Positions 18,155-26,855 of a stretch of 64,000 bases of DNA are shown piece by piece. The number at the start of each line of letters is the position of its first letter. The first letter of the stretch is position 1. The translations under genes and the position numbers were made by a program. Under the pieces are notes generated by a model. The model was not told the DNA's origin. It saw only the letters and a program-made list of their open reading frames with translations, and searched no databases. The DNA comes from Microbacterium sp. PM5 (GTDB lineage: Bacteria > Actinomycetota > Actinomycetes > Actinomycetales > Microbacteriaceae): positions 30,345 through 94,344 of the forward strand of contig NZ_CP022162.1 in NCBI RefSeq assembly GCF_003293595.1. Direction: 5' to 3'.

Positions 18155-19141
18155 CTACGCAGCCTGCGGCAGCCAGAGCAGCATGGTGGTACCCGCTGCC
18201 GACGTTCGCTCGATCTCGATCCGGCCCCCGGCCGCCGCGGCCGCCTCGCGCACGAGCGCGAGACCCAGGCCGAAACCGCGCCGCCGACCCGACTCCGGGC
18301 CGCGGGCGAAGCGCTCGAAGATGCGCTCGCGATCGGCATCGGCGATGCCGGTGCCGCCGTCGCGCACCCGGATCGCGACCCCCCGTCCGTCGGATCGCGC
18401 CGACAGTGCGACCTCGCCGCCGGCGGGAGTGTGCTGCACCGCGTTGTCCAGGAGCGCGACGCAGAGCCGGTCGAGGGTGACGCGGGGAAGGCGCACCCGC
18501 AGGCCCGCGCCGTCGCCCTGACCGACGCGGACGCGCACGCCCGCCTCCTCGGCCAGCGGCGCCACCGTGGCCGCCGCGGCCGTCAGCGCCGCATCGACGA
18601 CGGCGGGCTCGGCATCCGTCGCCGTTCCCTCCGCCGTCAGCAGCATGTCGGTGAGCACGGCGTCCATGACCGACGCGTCGGCGCGCAACGCCGCGAGCGT
18701 GTCGGTGAGGTCTTCGCCGCGTCGGTAGCGGCGCTCCAGGATCTGCGTCCGGCTCGTGAGAGCCGTCAGCGGCGTGCGGATCTCGTGGCTCGCATCGGCG
18801 ACGAAGCGGCGCTGCAGCCGCAGGGCACCGGCCAACGGGGCCACCGCGCGGCGGGCGGCGAACCAGGCGACGAGGGCGAGCAGCGCCACCCCGGCGAGAC
18901 CGAGCGCAACGACCCAGGGGAGGATGCGGTCGACGTCGACGACGATGCGGTCGCCGTCCGGCGGACCGCTGCGGCCGCCACCCTCGCCGTTGTGGTGCAG
19001 TTCGGGTCGGGCCGACAGCAGCAGAACGGCCACGAGAAGCGCGACTCCCGCCGTCACCACGACGGCCGATGCGGCACCGACGAGCAGACCGACGTGGACC
19101 GCGGCGCGACGAACGCGCCGGCGGTCGGCCTCGTCGCTCAC
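18155..19141 (-). CDS. Two-component sensor histidine kinase
   Basis: A 328-residue membrane kinase. TM1 at about residues 18-43, a short 30-residue extracytoplasmic loop rich in H, G and P (ARPELHHNGEGGGRSG), TM2 at 75-95, HAMP-less linker, H-box ADASHEIRTPLT with His119, N-box LDNAVQHTP, G1 RDGGTGIADAD and G2 FGLGLALVRE. The start GTG overlaps the response-regulator stop (GTGA). The very short sensor loop with paired histidines could sense a metal or redox state; that is inference. It converges on the reductase/ApbE operon. Confidence 0.92.
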   Translation of the reverse strand: MSDEADRRRVRRAAVHVGLLVGAASAVVVTAGVALLVAVLLLSARPELHHNGEGGGRSGPPDGDRIVVDVDRILPWVVALGLAGVALLALVAWFAARRAVAPLAGALRLQRRFVADASHEIRTPLTALTSRTQILERRYRRGEDLTDTLAALRADASVMDAVLTDMLLTAEGTATDAEPAVVDAALTAAAATVAPLAEEAGVRVRVGQGDGAGLRVRLPRVTLDRLCVALLDNAVQHTPAGGEVALSARSDGRGVAIRVRDGGTGIADADRERIFERFARGPESGRRRGFGLGLALVREAAAAAGGRIEIERTSAAGTTMLLWLPQAA

Positions 19142-19812
19142 GACGGGCTCCCCGCACGGTAGCCGCGACCGCGAACGGTCTCGATGATCTCGGGCGACGC
19201 CTTGCGGCGGATGTAGTGCACGTAGGTGTCGACGGAGCTCAGTGCGTCGTCGGAGGAGAAGACGGCGTGAAGGATTTCGTCGCGGGAGAAGACGTGCTCG
19301 GGGCTCTCGCTCAGCAGCGCCAGCAGGCGCGCCTCGGTCGCCGTCAGCGTGACGCGCTCGCCGCCGCCGCCGTACAGTGCGCGCGACTCGGCGACGAAGG
19401 TCCAGTCCCCGAGGTGACGCCGGCGTCCCTCGGCATGGTGCCCGCGGACGAGCGCGCGCAGGCGTGCGAGCAGCTCGTCGAAGTCGAACGGCTTGACCAG
19501 GTAGTCGTTGGCGCCGCTGTCGAGGCCGTCGACCCGGTCCGCGACGGCGCCGAGAGCCGTCAGCAGCAGCACCGGCGTGGTGAGGCGGGCGGTACGCATC
19601 GCCTGCACGATCTCCACCCCGTCGAGCCCCGGCAGACGCCGGTCGACGACCAGGACATCGAAGCGCTCCGCCAGCACGCGCTCCCGTGCGGCGAGACCGT
19701 CGCTGAGGTGCGTGACGTCGTAGACCTCGGAGAGCACCTCGACGGTCATGCCCGCGATCGTCGGGTCGTCTTCCACGTAGAGCAGTCGCGGCCGTGCGCC
19801 GTCGCGGGTCAT
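19138..19812 (-). CDS. OmpR-family response regulator
   Basis: A 224-residue regulator. Receiver domain at residues 9-120 with phosphoacceptor Asp57 (VLVVDRRLPG), acidic pair ED14-15 and Lys in NDYLVKPFDF; winged helix at about 130-222 (LTATEARLLALLSESPEHVFSRDEILHAVF, YVHYIRRK). ATG at 19812 is chosen, since GGAG lies just upstream; ATGs at 19836 and 19839 are in frame. Upstream direct repeats GCCAAGA at 19854 and 19865 suggest autoregulation. Transcribed with the kinase. Confidence 0.9.
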   Translation of the reverse strand: MTRDGARPRLLYVEDDPTIAGMTVEVLSEVYDVTHLSDGLAARERVLAERFDVLVVDRRLPGLDGVEIVQAMRTARLTTPVLLLTALGAVADRVDGLDSGANDYLVKPFDFDELLARLRALVRGHHAEGRRRHLGDWTFVAESRALYGGGGERVTLTATEARLLALLSESPEHVFSRDEILHAVFSSDDALSSVDTYVHYIRRKASPEIIETVRGRGYRAGSPS

Positions 19813-19853
19813 CGCGTCTCCGATCTTCACCGCCATCATTCACCCATATCGGC

Positions 19854-19871
19854 GCCAAGAATCCGCCAAGA
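19854..19871 (-). promoter_or_regulatory. Direct repeat, probable response-regulator binding site
   Basis: GCCAAGA at 19854-19860 and 19865-19871 (TCTTGGC on the minus strand) are spaced exactly 11 bp, the arrangement used by OmpR-type dimers. They stand about 45-60 bases before the response-regulator start. Confidence 0.5.
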
Positions 19872-19876
19872 GCGCA

Positions 19877-21409
19877 TCACCCCGCGGCGACGAGGGCGGC
19901 CCACAGCTCGGCACGCGCCGGAAAGCTCGACAGGTCCACCCCCAGCAGTTGCTGCGCCTGCGCGACCCGGGCGCGCACCGTGTGCCGATGGATGCCGAGC
20001 GCTCGCGCGGCCTCATCGATGCGCGCGTCGTGGGTGAGCCAGGTGCGCACGGTCTCCACGAGCGCCGTGCCCTGGGCGTCGTCGTGCGCGCGCAGCGGGC
20101 GCAGCCGCGCGTCGGCGAGAGCGCGGGCGGCCGGGGAATCGAGACTCGACAGCACCCCCGCGGCATCCGCGAAGCGCGTGACGGTCCCGCTCACGGCGGT
20201 GCGCAGCGCGGTGAGGGCCTGCGCGTGGGCGCGAGAGAATCCGCTGTAGTCGGTGGGCTCCGACAGCCCCACCGCGGCGTCCAGCAGACGCGCGAGTGCG
20301 GTGGGCGCGCCCTCGTCGTCGGCGGCGACCACGAGGACGATGCCGTCGCCGCTGCGCGCGTAGAACAGGCCGCCGCGCTCGGCGGCCTGCAGCTCGAGCC
20401 AGTCGACCGCCGCGTCGGTGCGGTTGGCGGCGACGGCGGCGACCCCGATGACGACCGGGCTCGTCGGCAGCGGGCCCCACAGCTCGCGCGACACACGACG
20501 CGCCAGTTGCGGGTCGTCCTCGAGGAGCGTGTGCAGCAGTCCTGCCCGCAGTGCCGCACGGGCGCGGCCGAGTCCCACGTTCTGTTCGAGGGCGAGGCCG
20601 GCCATCGCGATGACCGAGGTCACCACGCTGCGTCCCTCCAGGTCGAGGTCGGCGCCCACGATCGCGATGAGCCCGCGGAGGTGTCCGCCGCGGCCGAGCG
20701 TCTGCATCGTGACGCGTCGATCACCGATCTCGAGCGTCGATGCCGCGCGGGCTCCGCGGCGCAGCACGGCGCCGGCCTCCGTCGCGAGGGCGGCGCGCGC
20801 ATCGTCGTCGAGCGCGTCGGCGGGGGCGCTCTGGGTCAGCGTGCCGGCGGCGTCGAACAGTCCGACCCACGCGCCGAGTTGAGACGCGAGCTCGGCGACG
20901 GTCGCCGCCAGCCCGTCCGGACGCAGTGCGGCGAGCGAGATCGCCCGCTGCGCCGACAGTGCCCAGGTGCGACGGGCATACGCCTGCGCGGCGATGGCTT
21001 CGGCGTTGGCCCGCGCCAGCGCGATGAACGGTGTGCGGTAGGGCACCTCGAACAGCGGCATCCGCTGCGCGGCGCAGGCGAGAACGAGCGCGGGCGGGAT
21101 GCCGTCGCGCACCACCTCGGTGCCGAACCCCAACCCGCGCACACCGCGGGCGCGCAGGCGCGCCACGTAGGCGGCGGCGTCATCGCCCGATTCGCCGTCG
21201 CCGCCGGCTCCGACGAACTGCGTGCCCGTCGTCAGCAGCAGCAGGTCATCGGCGAGGAAGGGAGTGGGGTCGATGAGGTCGGAGCTGTGCACCCAGCGCA
21301 GCGGGGCGTCCAGCGCTCCCTCGTCGAGATCGTCGGGGCGGGAGGCGAGCCGCAGGTCGAGGTCGCGGCGCGCGAGGAGGGCGCGCAGGGTCGGCTGCGT
21401 CTCGGTCAT
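19877..21409 (-). CDS. PucR-family transcriptional regulator
   Basis: A 510-residue regulator. The N-terminal PucR-type domain (residues 5-125, with RWVHSSDLIDPTPFL and GDDAAAYVARLRARGVRGLGFGTEV) is followed by a GGDEF-related middle part and a C-terminal PucR HTH (IDEAARALGIHRHTVRARVAQAQQLLGVDL, about 460-490). ATG 21409 is used; an open frame continues upstream but overlaps the divergent gabT. It is divergent from the GABA transaminase gene and probably regulates the whole polyamine catabolic cluster, as related regulators do for polyamines, purines or GABA. Confidence 0.9.
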   Translation of the reverse strand: MTETQPTLRALLARRDLDLRLASRPDDLDEGALDAPLRWVHSSDLIDPTPFLADDLLLLTTGTQFVGAGGDGESGDDAAAYVARLRARGVRGLGFGTEVVRDGIPPALVLACAAQRMPLFEVPYRTPFIALARANAEAIAAQAYARRTWALSAQRAISLAALRPDGLAATVAELASQLGAWVGLFDAAGTLTQSAPADALDDDARAALATEAGAVLRRGARAASTLEIGDRRVTMQTLGRGGHLRGLIAIVGADLDLEGRSVVTSVIAMAGLALEQNVGLGRARAALRAGLLHTLLEDDPQLARRVSRELWGPLPTSPVVIGVAAVAANRTDAAVDWLELQAAERGGLFYARSGDGIVLVVAADDEGAPTALARLLDAAVGLSEPTDYSGFSRAHAQALTALRTAVSGTVTRFADAAGVLSSLDSPAARALADARLRPLRAHDDAQGTALVETVRTWLTHDARIDEAARALGIHRHTVRARVAQAQQLLGVDLSSFPARAELWAALVAAG

Positions 21410-21548
21410 GGGCGGCGGCCTCCTCGGCGCGGTCCGGGGTCGATCCGGGGCGGGCTCCCGGCGATGGGTGCGCGGCGGCTGTACGCCACGTACGCATCTG
21501 ATCACAGAATGTACACGGCGGAGGGTGTGGCTCGGCATCCGAGGCTCA

Positions 21549-21554
21549 TACGCT
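21549..21554 (+). promoter_or_regulatory. Leaderless -10 box of gabT
   Basis: TACGCT ends six bases before the ATG at 21561, the position expected for a transcript that starts at the A of ATG; no Shine-Dalgarno sequence is present. Confidence 0.55.
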
Positions 21555-21560
21555 CCCGGC

Positions 21561-22910
21561 ATGAGCATCATCGACAGCGCCGCCGTCGGCGGTCCGTCCC
21601 TGGCGCAGGAGCGCCGTCTCGTCACCGCGATCCCCGGCCCCCGCTCGCAGGAGCTGCTGGCGCGCAAGAGCGCCGCCGTCGCGTCGGGAGTCGCGCACAC
21701 GGTGCCCATCGAAGCCGTCGCCGCCGGCGGAGGCGTCGTGGTCGACGCCGACGGCAACTCGCTCATCGACCTCGGCAGTGGCATCGCCGTCACGAGCGTG
21801 GGCAACGCCCACCCGGGCGTCGTGGCGGCCGTCCAGGCCGCCGTCGCGCAGATGACGCACACCTGCTTCATGATCTCGCCGTACGAGTCGTACGTGGCCG
21901 TCGCCGAGAAGCTCAACCGTCTCACGCCTGGCGACCACGCGAAGAAGTCGGCGCTGTTCAATTCCGGCGCGGAAGCCGTCGAGAACGCGATCAAGATCGC
22001 CCGCAAGGCCACCGGCCGCTCGGCCGTCGTCGCGTTCGACCACGCGTACCACGGCCGCACCAACCTCACGATGGCCCTCACGGCGAAGTCGATGCCGTAC
22101 AAGAGCGGATTCGGTCCGTTCGCCTCCGAGGTCTACCGCGTTCCGGCCTCGTACCCGCTGCGCGACGGACTGAGCGGTGCGGATGCCGCTGCCAAGGCCA
22201 TCTCGTTGATCGAGAAGCAGATCGGCGCCGACAACCTTGCGGCCGTCATCATCGAACCGATCCAGGGCGAGGGCGGTTTCATCGTGCCCGCCGAGGGATT
22301 CCTTCCCGCGGTCGTCGACTGGTGCCGCGCCCACGGCGTCGTCTTCATCGCCGACGAGGTGCAGACGGGCTTCGCCCGCACCGGAGCGATGTTCGCGAGC
22401 GAACTGTTCGGCATCGTGCCGGACCTCATCACGACGGCCAAGGGCATCGCGGGCGGCATGCCGCTGGCGGCGGTCACCGGTCGCGCCGAGATCATGGATG
22501 CCACCCACGGCGGGGGCCTCGGCGGCACCTACGGCGGCAACCCGGTGGCGTGCGCCGCCGCCCTCGCGGCGATCGATGCGTTCGAGAACGACGGGATGCT
22601 CGAGCGGGCGCGCGAGATCGGGGGGATCCTCCGCGCCCGCTTCGAGTCCGTGCAGCAGTCCGACCCGCGCATCGCCGAGGTGCGCGGCGCCGGCGCGATG
22701 ATCGCGGTCGAGTTCGTCGACCCCGAGACGAAGGCTCCCGACGCCGCGCTGACCTCGGCGGTCGCGAAGGCGGCGATCGCCGAGGGCGTCATCGTGCTCA
22801 CCTGCGGCACGTACGGCAACGTCATCCGCTTCCTGCCGCCCCTGTCGATCTCCGACGAGCTGCTCTCCGAGGGAATCGACGTCGTCGTCGCCGCCCTCGC
22901 CGCCAACTGA
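21561..22910 (+). CDS. gabT: 4-aminobutyrate aminotransferase
   Basis: A 449-residue class-III PLP aminotransferase, normal length for GabT. NSGAEAVENAIKIAR at residues 134-148, IADEVQTGFARTG at 263-275 (Asp265 contacts PLP), and the PLP lysine Lys294 in TTAKGIAGGMPL. Catalyses GABA plus 2-oxoglutarate to succinic semialdehyde plus glutamate. The promoter appears leaderless. It heads the cluster with putrescine oxidase and aldehyde dehydrogenases, which supply GABA and remove the semialdehyde. Confidence 0.92.
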   Translation: MSIIDSAAVGGPSLAQERRLVTAIPGPRSQELLARKSAAVASGVAHTVPIEAVAAGGGVVVDADGNSLIDLGSGIAVTSVGNAHPGVVAAVQAAVAQMTHTCFMISPYESYVAVAEKLNRLTPGDHAKKSALFNSGAEAVENAIKIARKATGRSAVVAFDHAYHGRTNLTMALTAKSMPYKSGFGPFASEVYRVPASYPLRDGLSGADAAAKAISLIEKQIGADNLAAVIIEPIQGEGGFIVPAEGFLPAVVDWCRAHGVVFIADEVQTGFARTGAMFASELFGIVPDLITTAKGIAGGMPLAAVTGRAEIMDATHGGGLGGTYGGNPVACAAALAAIDAFENDGMLERAREIGGILRARFESVQQSDPRIAEVRGAGAMIAVEFVDPETKAPDAALTSAVAKAAIAEGVIVLTCGTYGNVIRFLPPLSISDELLSEGIDVVVAALAAN

Positions 22911-22943
22911 CCCCGCCCCGGCATCCCACCCACACCCCGCCCC

Positions 22944-22975
22944 ATGTCCCACTTGCGCCCGGCGATGTCCCACTT
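22944..22975 (+). repeat. Direct repeat ATGTCCCACTT x2
   Basis: ATGTCCCACTT at 22944-22954 and again at 22965-22975, 21 bases apart, upstream of the putrescine oxidase gene. A single GGGACAT in opposite orientation follows near 23012. Confidence 0.6.
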
Positions 22976-23062
22976 TCGGTCTCCTCGAGGCCGCTCTGAC
23001 AGCGCTTATCGGGACATGCTGCGGGAGCACCACGCATCCGGATCCACGACAGAGGAGACACC

Positions 23063-24424
23063 ATGACCGAGATCACGCGCGACGTCGTCGTCATCGGCGC
23101 CGGTGCGGCGGGATTGACCGCCGCCAACCAGCTCAAGAAGGCGGGCCTGTCGGTCGCCGTGCTCGAAGCCCGCGACCGCGTGGGCGGGCGGCTGTGGACC
23201 GACACGATCGAGGGAGCGATGCTCGAGATCGGCGGCCAGTGGGTCTCGCCCGATCAGGACGCGCTCAAGGAGACCATCGTCGAGCTGGGCCTGGAGACCT
23301 TCGACCGCTACCGCGACGGCGACAGCGTCTACATCGGCCCCGATGGGGTCGCCCACCGCTACACGGGTGAGATGTTCCCCGTCAGCGCCGAGACCGAGAA
23401 GGTCATCGCGGATGTCACCGCCCGCCTCGACGCCATGGTCGCCGAGATCGACCCCGACCGTCCGTGGGCCCATCCGCAGGCGGCGGAGTGGGACACCGTC
23501 TCGTGGGACGCCTGGCTGCGCGAGCAGACCGACGACGACGAGGCCATCCGCAACCTCGCCTTCCCCACCGGATCGGCCATGCTCACGAAGCCGACCCATT
23601 CGTTCTCGCTGCTGCAGTCGCTGCTGATGGCGGCATCCGCCGGTAGCTACACCAACCTGGTCGACGCCGACTTCATCCTGGACAAGCGCGTCGTCGGCGG
23701 CCTGCAGCAGGTGCCGCTGCTGCTGGCCGAGCGCCTGGGCGACGACGTCTTCCTCGGCCAGCCGGTGCGCACCCTCGAATACACCGAGGGGGAGGGTGTC
23801 GTGGCCATCGCCGACGGCGTCACCGTCCGCGCCCGCCACGCGATCCTCGCGCTCGCGCCGGTGCTGTACAACCGCATCTCGTTCGTGCCGCCGCTGCCGC
23901 GCCTTCAGCACCAGATGCACCAGCACATCTCGATGGGCTTCGTCATCAAGGTGCACGCCGTCTACGAGACGCCCTTCTGGCGCGAGAAGGGCCTGTCGGG
24001 CACGGCCTTCAGCCCGTACGAGCTCTCGCACGAGGCGTACGACAACACGAACCACGGCGACGAGCGCGGAACGCTCGTGGGCTTCGTCTCCGACCGCACC
24101 GCCGATGACCTGTTCCGTCTGAGCGCCGAGGAGCGCAAGGAGCGCATCCTCGAATCGCTCAGTCACTACTACGGACCCGAGGCGAAGGATCCGGTCGTCT
24201 ACTACGAGAGCGACTGGGGCAGCGAGGAGTGGACCCGCGGTGCGTACGCGGCATCCTTCGACCTCGGCGGCCTGCACCGGTACGGGGCCGATCTGCGGAC
24301 GCCCATCGGTCCGATCCACTTCGCCTGCAGCGACATGGCCGGCGCCGGCTACCAGCACGTCGACGGCGCCATCCGCATGGGGCGCCTGGCCGCGCAGCAG
24401 ATCCTGGACGAGATCCACACATGA
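23063..24424 (+). CDS. puo: Putrescine oxidase (FAD amine oxidase)
   Basis: A 453-residue flavin amine oxidase. The Rossmann motif VVIGAGAAGLTAA is at residues 9-21, with the second FAD glutamate in LEARDRVGGRLW near 38 and the C-terminal GAGYQHVDGAIRMGRLAA near 432. The general sequence is that of bacterial putrescine oxidase (GRLW, GGQWVSPDQ, SVYIGPDG, FILDKRVVGGLQQ). Converts putrescine to 4-aminobutanal, ammonia and hydrogen peroxide in the cytoplasm. AGAGGAGA precedes ATG 23063. The stop overlaps the Usp gene (ATGA). Confidence 0.88.
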   Translation: MTEITRDVVVIGAGAAGLTAANQLKKAGLSVAVLEARDRVGGRLWTDTIEGAMLEIGGQWVSPDQDALKETIVELGLETFDRYRDGDSVYIGPDGVAHRYTGEMFPVSAETEKVIADVTARLDAMVAEIDPDRPWAHPQAAEWDTVSWDAWLREQTDDDEAIRNLAFPTGSAMLTKPTHSFSLLQSLLMAASAGSYTNLVDADFILDKRVVGGLQQVPLLLAERLGDDVFLGQPVRTLEYTEGEGVVAIADGVTVRARHAILALAPVLYNRISFVPPLPRLQHQMHQHISMGFVIKVHAVYETPFWREKGLSGTAFSPYELSHEAYDNTNHGDERGTLVGFVSDRTADDLFRLSAEERKERILESLSHYYGPEAKDPVVYYESDWGSEEWTRGAYAASFDLGGLHRYGADLRTPIGPIHFACSDMAGAGYQHVDGAIRMGRLAAQQILDEIHT

Positions 24425-25305
24425 GCGGGCACGTCGTCGTCGGGTACACCGCGACCAAGCCCGGACGCGACGCCGTCGCGTTCGCCGCGCGGCTGGCGGC
24501 GGCCCTCGACGCCGTGCTCGACGTGGCGATCATCCTGCCCCGGTCGGACCGCAGCGTGATCACGCCCCCGGATGCCGGGTACGAGCGGCATCTGCACGCG
24601 CAGGCGCAGACATGGATCGCCCAGGCGATCGACCGGATTCCCGCCGACGTCGTCGCCCACGCGCACGTGCGCCCGGCGGAATCGTTCGCCGAGGGACTCA
24701 TCGAGATCGCCGACGAGCTGCGTGCTTCGTACGTCGTGGTGGGCGCCGCCGATGGGGCCTCGCGCGGTCGTCACCGGCTCGGATCGACGACGACCGAGCT
24801 GCTGCACTCGTCGGACGTTCCCGTCGTGCTGGTCCCGCGGGGAGCGCGCAAGATCGCCCCCGAGACCGGCATCACGCGGCTGACGGTCGCGGTCGGCACG
24901 CGGCCCGGGGCCGATGCCCTCATCGCCGAGACCGCGGCGCTCGCGCAGGGACTCGGCGCGCCCGTCCGACTGCTGTCGCTGCTGCCGGTCGATCTGCCGC
25001 CGTCCGCAGATACGGGAGCGATCCGCCTTGCCAGCAGCACGAAAGCCGACGAGGTGCTGGCGGCAGCCCGGGCGGAGCTGCCCGCCGGCTTGCACACCGA
25101 CGTCGCGGTGGCCGCCGGCGAGAGCATCGAGGAGGCGGTGTCCTACCTCGACTGGCAGCCGGGTGAGGTCGTGCTGGTCGGATCGAGCCGCCTCGCCCAG
25201 CCGCGCCGCCTGTTCCTCGGCTCGACCGCGGCGAAGATGCTGCACGAGATCACCGTGCCGGTGATCGTCGTGCCCCGAACCCACTCCGAGGAGTCTCGAC
25301 GATGA
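24421..25305 (+). CDS. Tandem universal stress protein
   Basis: A 294-residue protein of two Usp domains (about 1-140 and 155-290). Both end with the nucleotide-binding pattern G-x2-G-x9-G(S/T): GRHRLGSTTTELLHSSDVPVVLVPRG and QPRRLFLGSTAAKMLHEITVPVIVVPR. Its start overlaps the putrescine oxidase stop and its stop overlaps the permease start, so it is translationally tied to polyamine uptake and oxidation; Usp proteins often sit next to APC permeases. Role could be regulation of transport or protection from peroxide made by the oxidase; both are inference. Confidence 0.9.
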   Translation: MSGHVVVGYTATKPGRDAVAFAARLAAALDAVLDVAIILPRSDRSVITPPDAGYERHLHAQAQTWIAQAIDRIPADVVAHAHVRPAESFAEGLIEIADELRASYVVVGAADGASRGRHRLGSTTTELLHSSDVPVVLVPRGARKIAPETGITRLTVAVGTRPGADALIAETAALAQGLGAPVRLLSLLPVDLPPSADTGAIRLASSTKADEVLAAARAELPAGLHTDVAVAAGESIEEAVSYLDWQPGEVVLVGSSRLAQPRRLFLGSTAAKMLHEITVPVIVVPRTHSEESRR

Positions 25306-26855
25306 GCGCACCCTCCACGACCGACGCCGACGCCACGACCGGCGCGCTCTCCCGCAAGGGACTCAGCGCCGGAACGATCGGTCTGATCGGTGCGGTCGTC
25401 ATCGGCATCTCCTGCATCGCCCCGGCGTACACGTTCACGGCCGCCGTCGGCCCCACGGCATCCGCGGTGGGCGCGCAGATCCCCGCGATCATCCTCGTGG
25501 GATTCATCCCGATGCTCCTGGTCGCCTTCGGCTACCGCGAGCTGAACAACCGCATGCCGGATGCCGGCACCAGCTTCACCTGGGCGGCGCGCGCCTTCGG
25601 GCCGTGGGTCGGCTGGATGGCCGGGTGGGGACTCGTCGTCGCCACGATCCTCGTGCTGTCGAATCTGGCCGGCGTCGCGGTCGACTTCCTCTTCCTGCTG
25701 CTGTCGCAGGTGACCGGCAACGCCGAGATCGCCGACCTCGCCTCGAACACCTGGATCAACGTGGGCGTCTGCCTGCTGTTCATGCTCGCGGCCACCTTCA
25801 TCTCCTACCGCGACATGCAGACGACCCAGAAGCTGCAGTACGTGCTCGTGACCTTCCAGGTCGCCGTGCTGCTGTTCTTCGCGATCGCCGCCATCGTGGA
25901 GGCCGTCAGCGGCAAGGGCTTCGACTTCCAGCCGTTCGACATCGGCTGGTTCAACCCGTTCGCCGTCAGCTCGTTCAGTGCGTTCGCCGCGGGCCTGTCG
26001 CTGTCGATCTTCATCTTCTGGGGGTGGGATGTCACCCTCACGATGAACGAGGAGACGAAGGACCCCGAGAAGACGCCGGGTCGTGCGGCGACCATCACGG
26101 TGCTGACGATCGTCTCGATCTACCTTCTGCTCGCGGTCGCGATGATCATGTACGCCGGTGTCGGCACGGGGGAGCTGGGTCTCGGCAACGAAGACATCCA
26201 GGGCAACGTGTTCTTCCACCTGTCGGGGCCGATCCTGGGGCCCCTCGCGTTCCTCGTGTCGCTGGCGGTACTCACCTCGTCGGCGTCGTCGCTGCAGTCG
26301 ACGTTCGTGGGCCCCGCGCGCACGCTCCTGTCGATGGGGCACTATGGCGCGCTGCCGCCCGCCTTCGCCCGGGTCAGTCCGCGCTTCTTCACGCCCGGCT
26401 TCGCCACGATCGTCTCGGCGGTGGTCGCCTCCGCGTTCTACGCGGTGATGCGCGTGGTGAGCGAGAACACCCTCTGGGACACCATCCTCACCCTCGGCAT
26501 GATGATCTGCTTCTACTACGGCGTCACGGCCTTCGCGTGCGTCTGGTATTTCCGCAAGCAGTGGTTCGACTCCGTGCGCAACGTGTTCTTCACGTTCCTG
26601 TTCCCGCTCGTGGGCGGCGTGATCCTCGGCATCCTGTTCTTCACCACGCTCATCGACTCCATGGATCCCGGCTACGGCTCGGGCGCCAACGTCGGCGGCG
26701 TCGGGATCGTCTTCATCCTCGGCATGCTCATCATCGTGGTGGGTATCGTCCTCATGATCTGGCAGTCGGTGACACGTCCCGCGTTCTTCCGCGGCGAGAC
26801 CCTCGCCACGGACGCCCCTGCCAGCACCCGTCGCCTGAAGGAGGCCGCACGTTGA
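25302..26855 (+). CDS. APC-family amino acid/polyamine permease
   Basis: A 517-residue permease with about 12 membrane helices, typical of the amino acid-polyamine-organocation family. The first helix reads GTIGLIGAVVIGISCIAPAYTF, and DAGTSFTWAARAFGPWVGWMAGW marks helices 2-3. Starts at ATG 25302 overlapping the Usp stop. By position it probably imports putrescine, GABA or a related amine for the oxidase and aminotransferase. The aldehyde dehydrogenase that follows starts within its stop codon (TTGA). Confidence 0.9.
   Translation: MSAPSTTDADATTGALSRKGLSAGTIGLIGAVVIGISCIAPAYTFTAAVGPTASAVGAQIPAIILVGFIPMLLVAFGYRELNNRMPDAGTSFTWAARAFGPWVGWMAGWGLVVATILVLSNLAGVAVDFLFLLLSQVTGNAEIADLASNTWINVGVCLLFMLAATFISYRDMQTTQKLQYVLVTFQVAVLLFFAIAAIVEAVSGKGFDFQPFDIGWFNPFAVSSFSAFAAGLSLSIFIFWGWDVTLTMNEETKDPEKTPGRAATITVLTIVSIYLLLAVAMIMYAGVGTGELGLGNEDIQGNVFFHLSGPILGPLAFLVSLAVLTSSASSLQSTFVGPARTLLSMGHYGALPPAFARVSPRFFTPGFATIVSAVVASAFYAVMRVVSENTLWDTILTLGMMICFYYGVTAFACVWYFRKQWFDSVRNVFFTFLFPLVGGVILGILFFTTLIDSMDPGYGSGANVGGVGIVFILGMLIIVVGIVLMIWQSVTRPAFFRGETLATDAPASTRRLKEAAR

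Noticed and set aside
21410..22102. Upstream extension of the PucR frame on the minus strand
   Set aside because: It would run through the gabT coding region on the other strand; PucR domain starts at the ATG at 21409.
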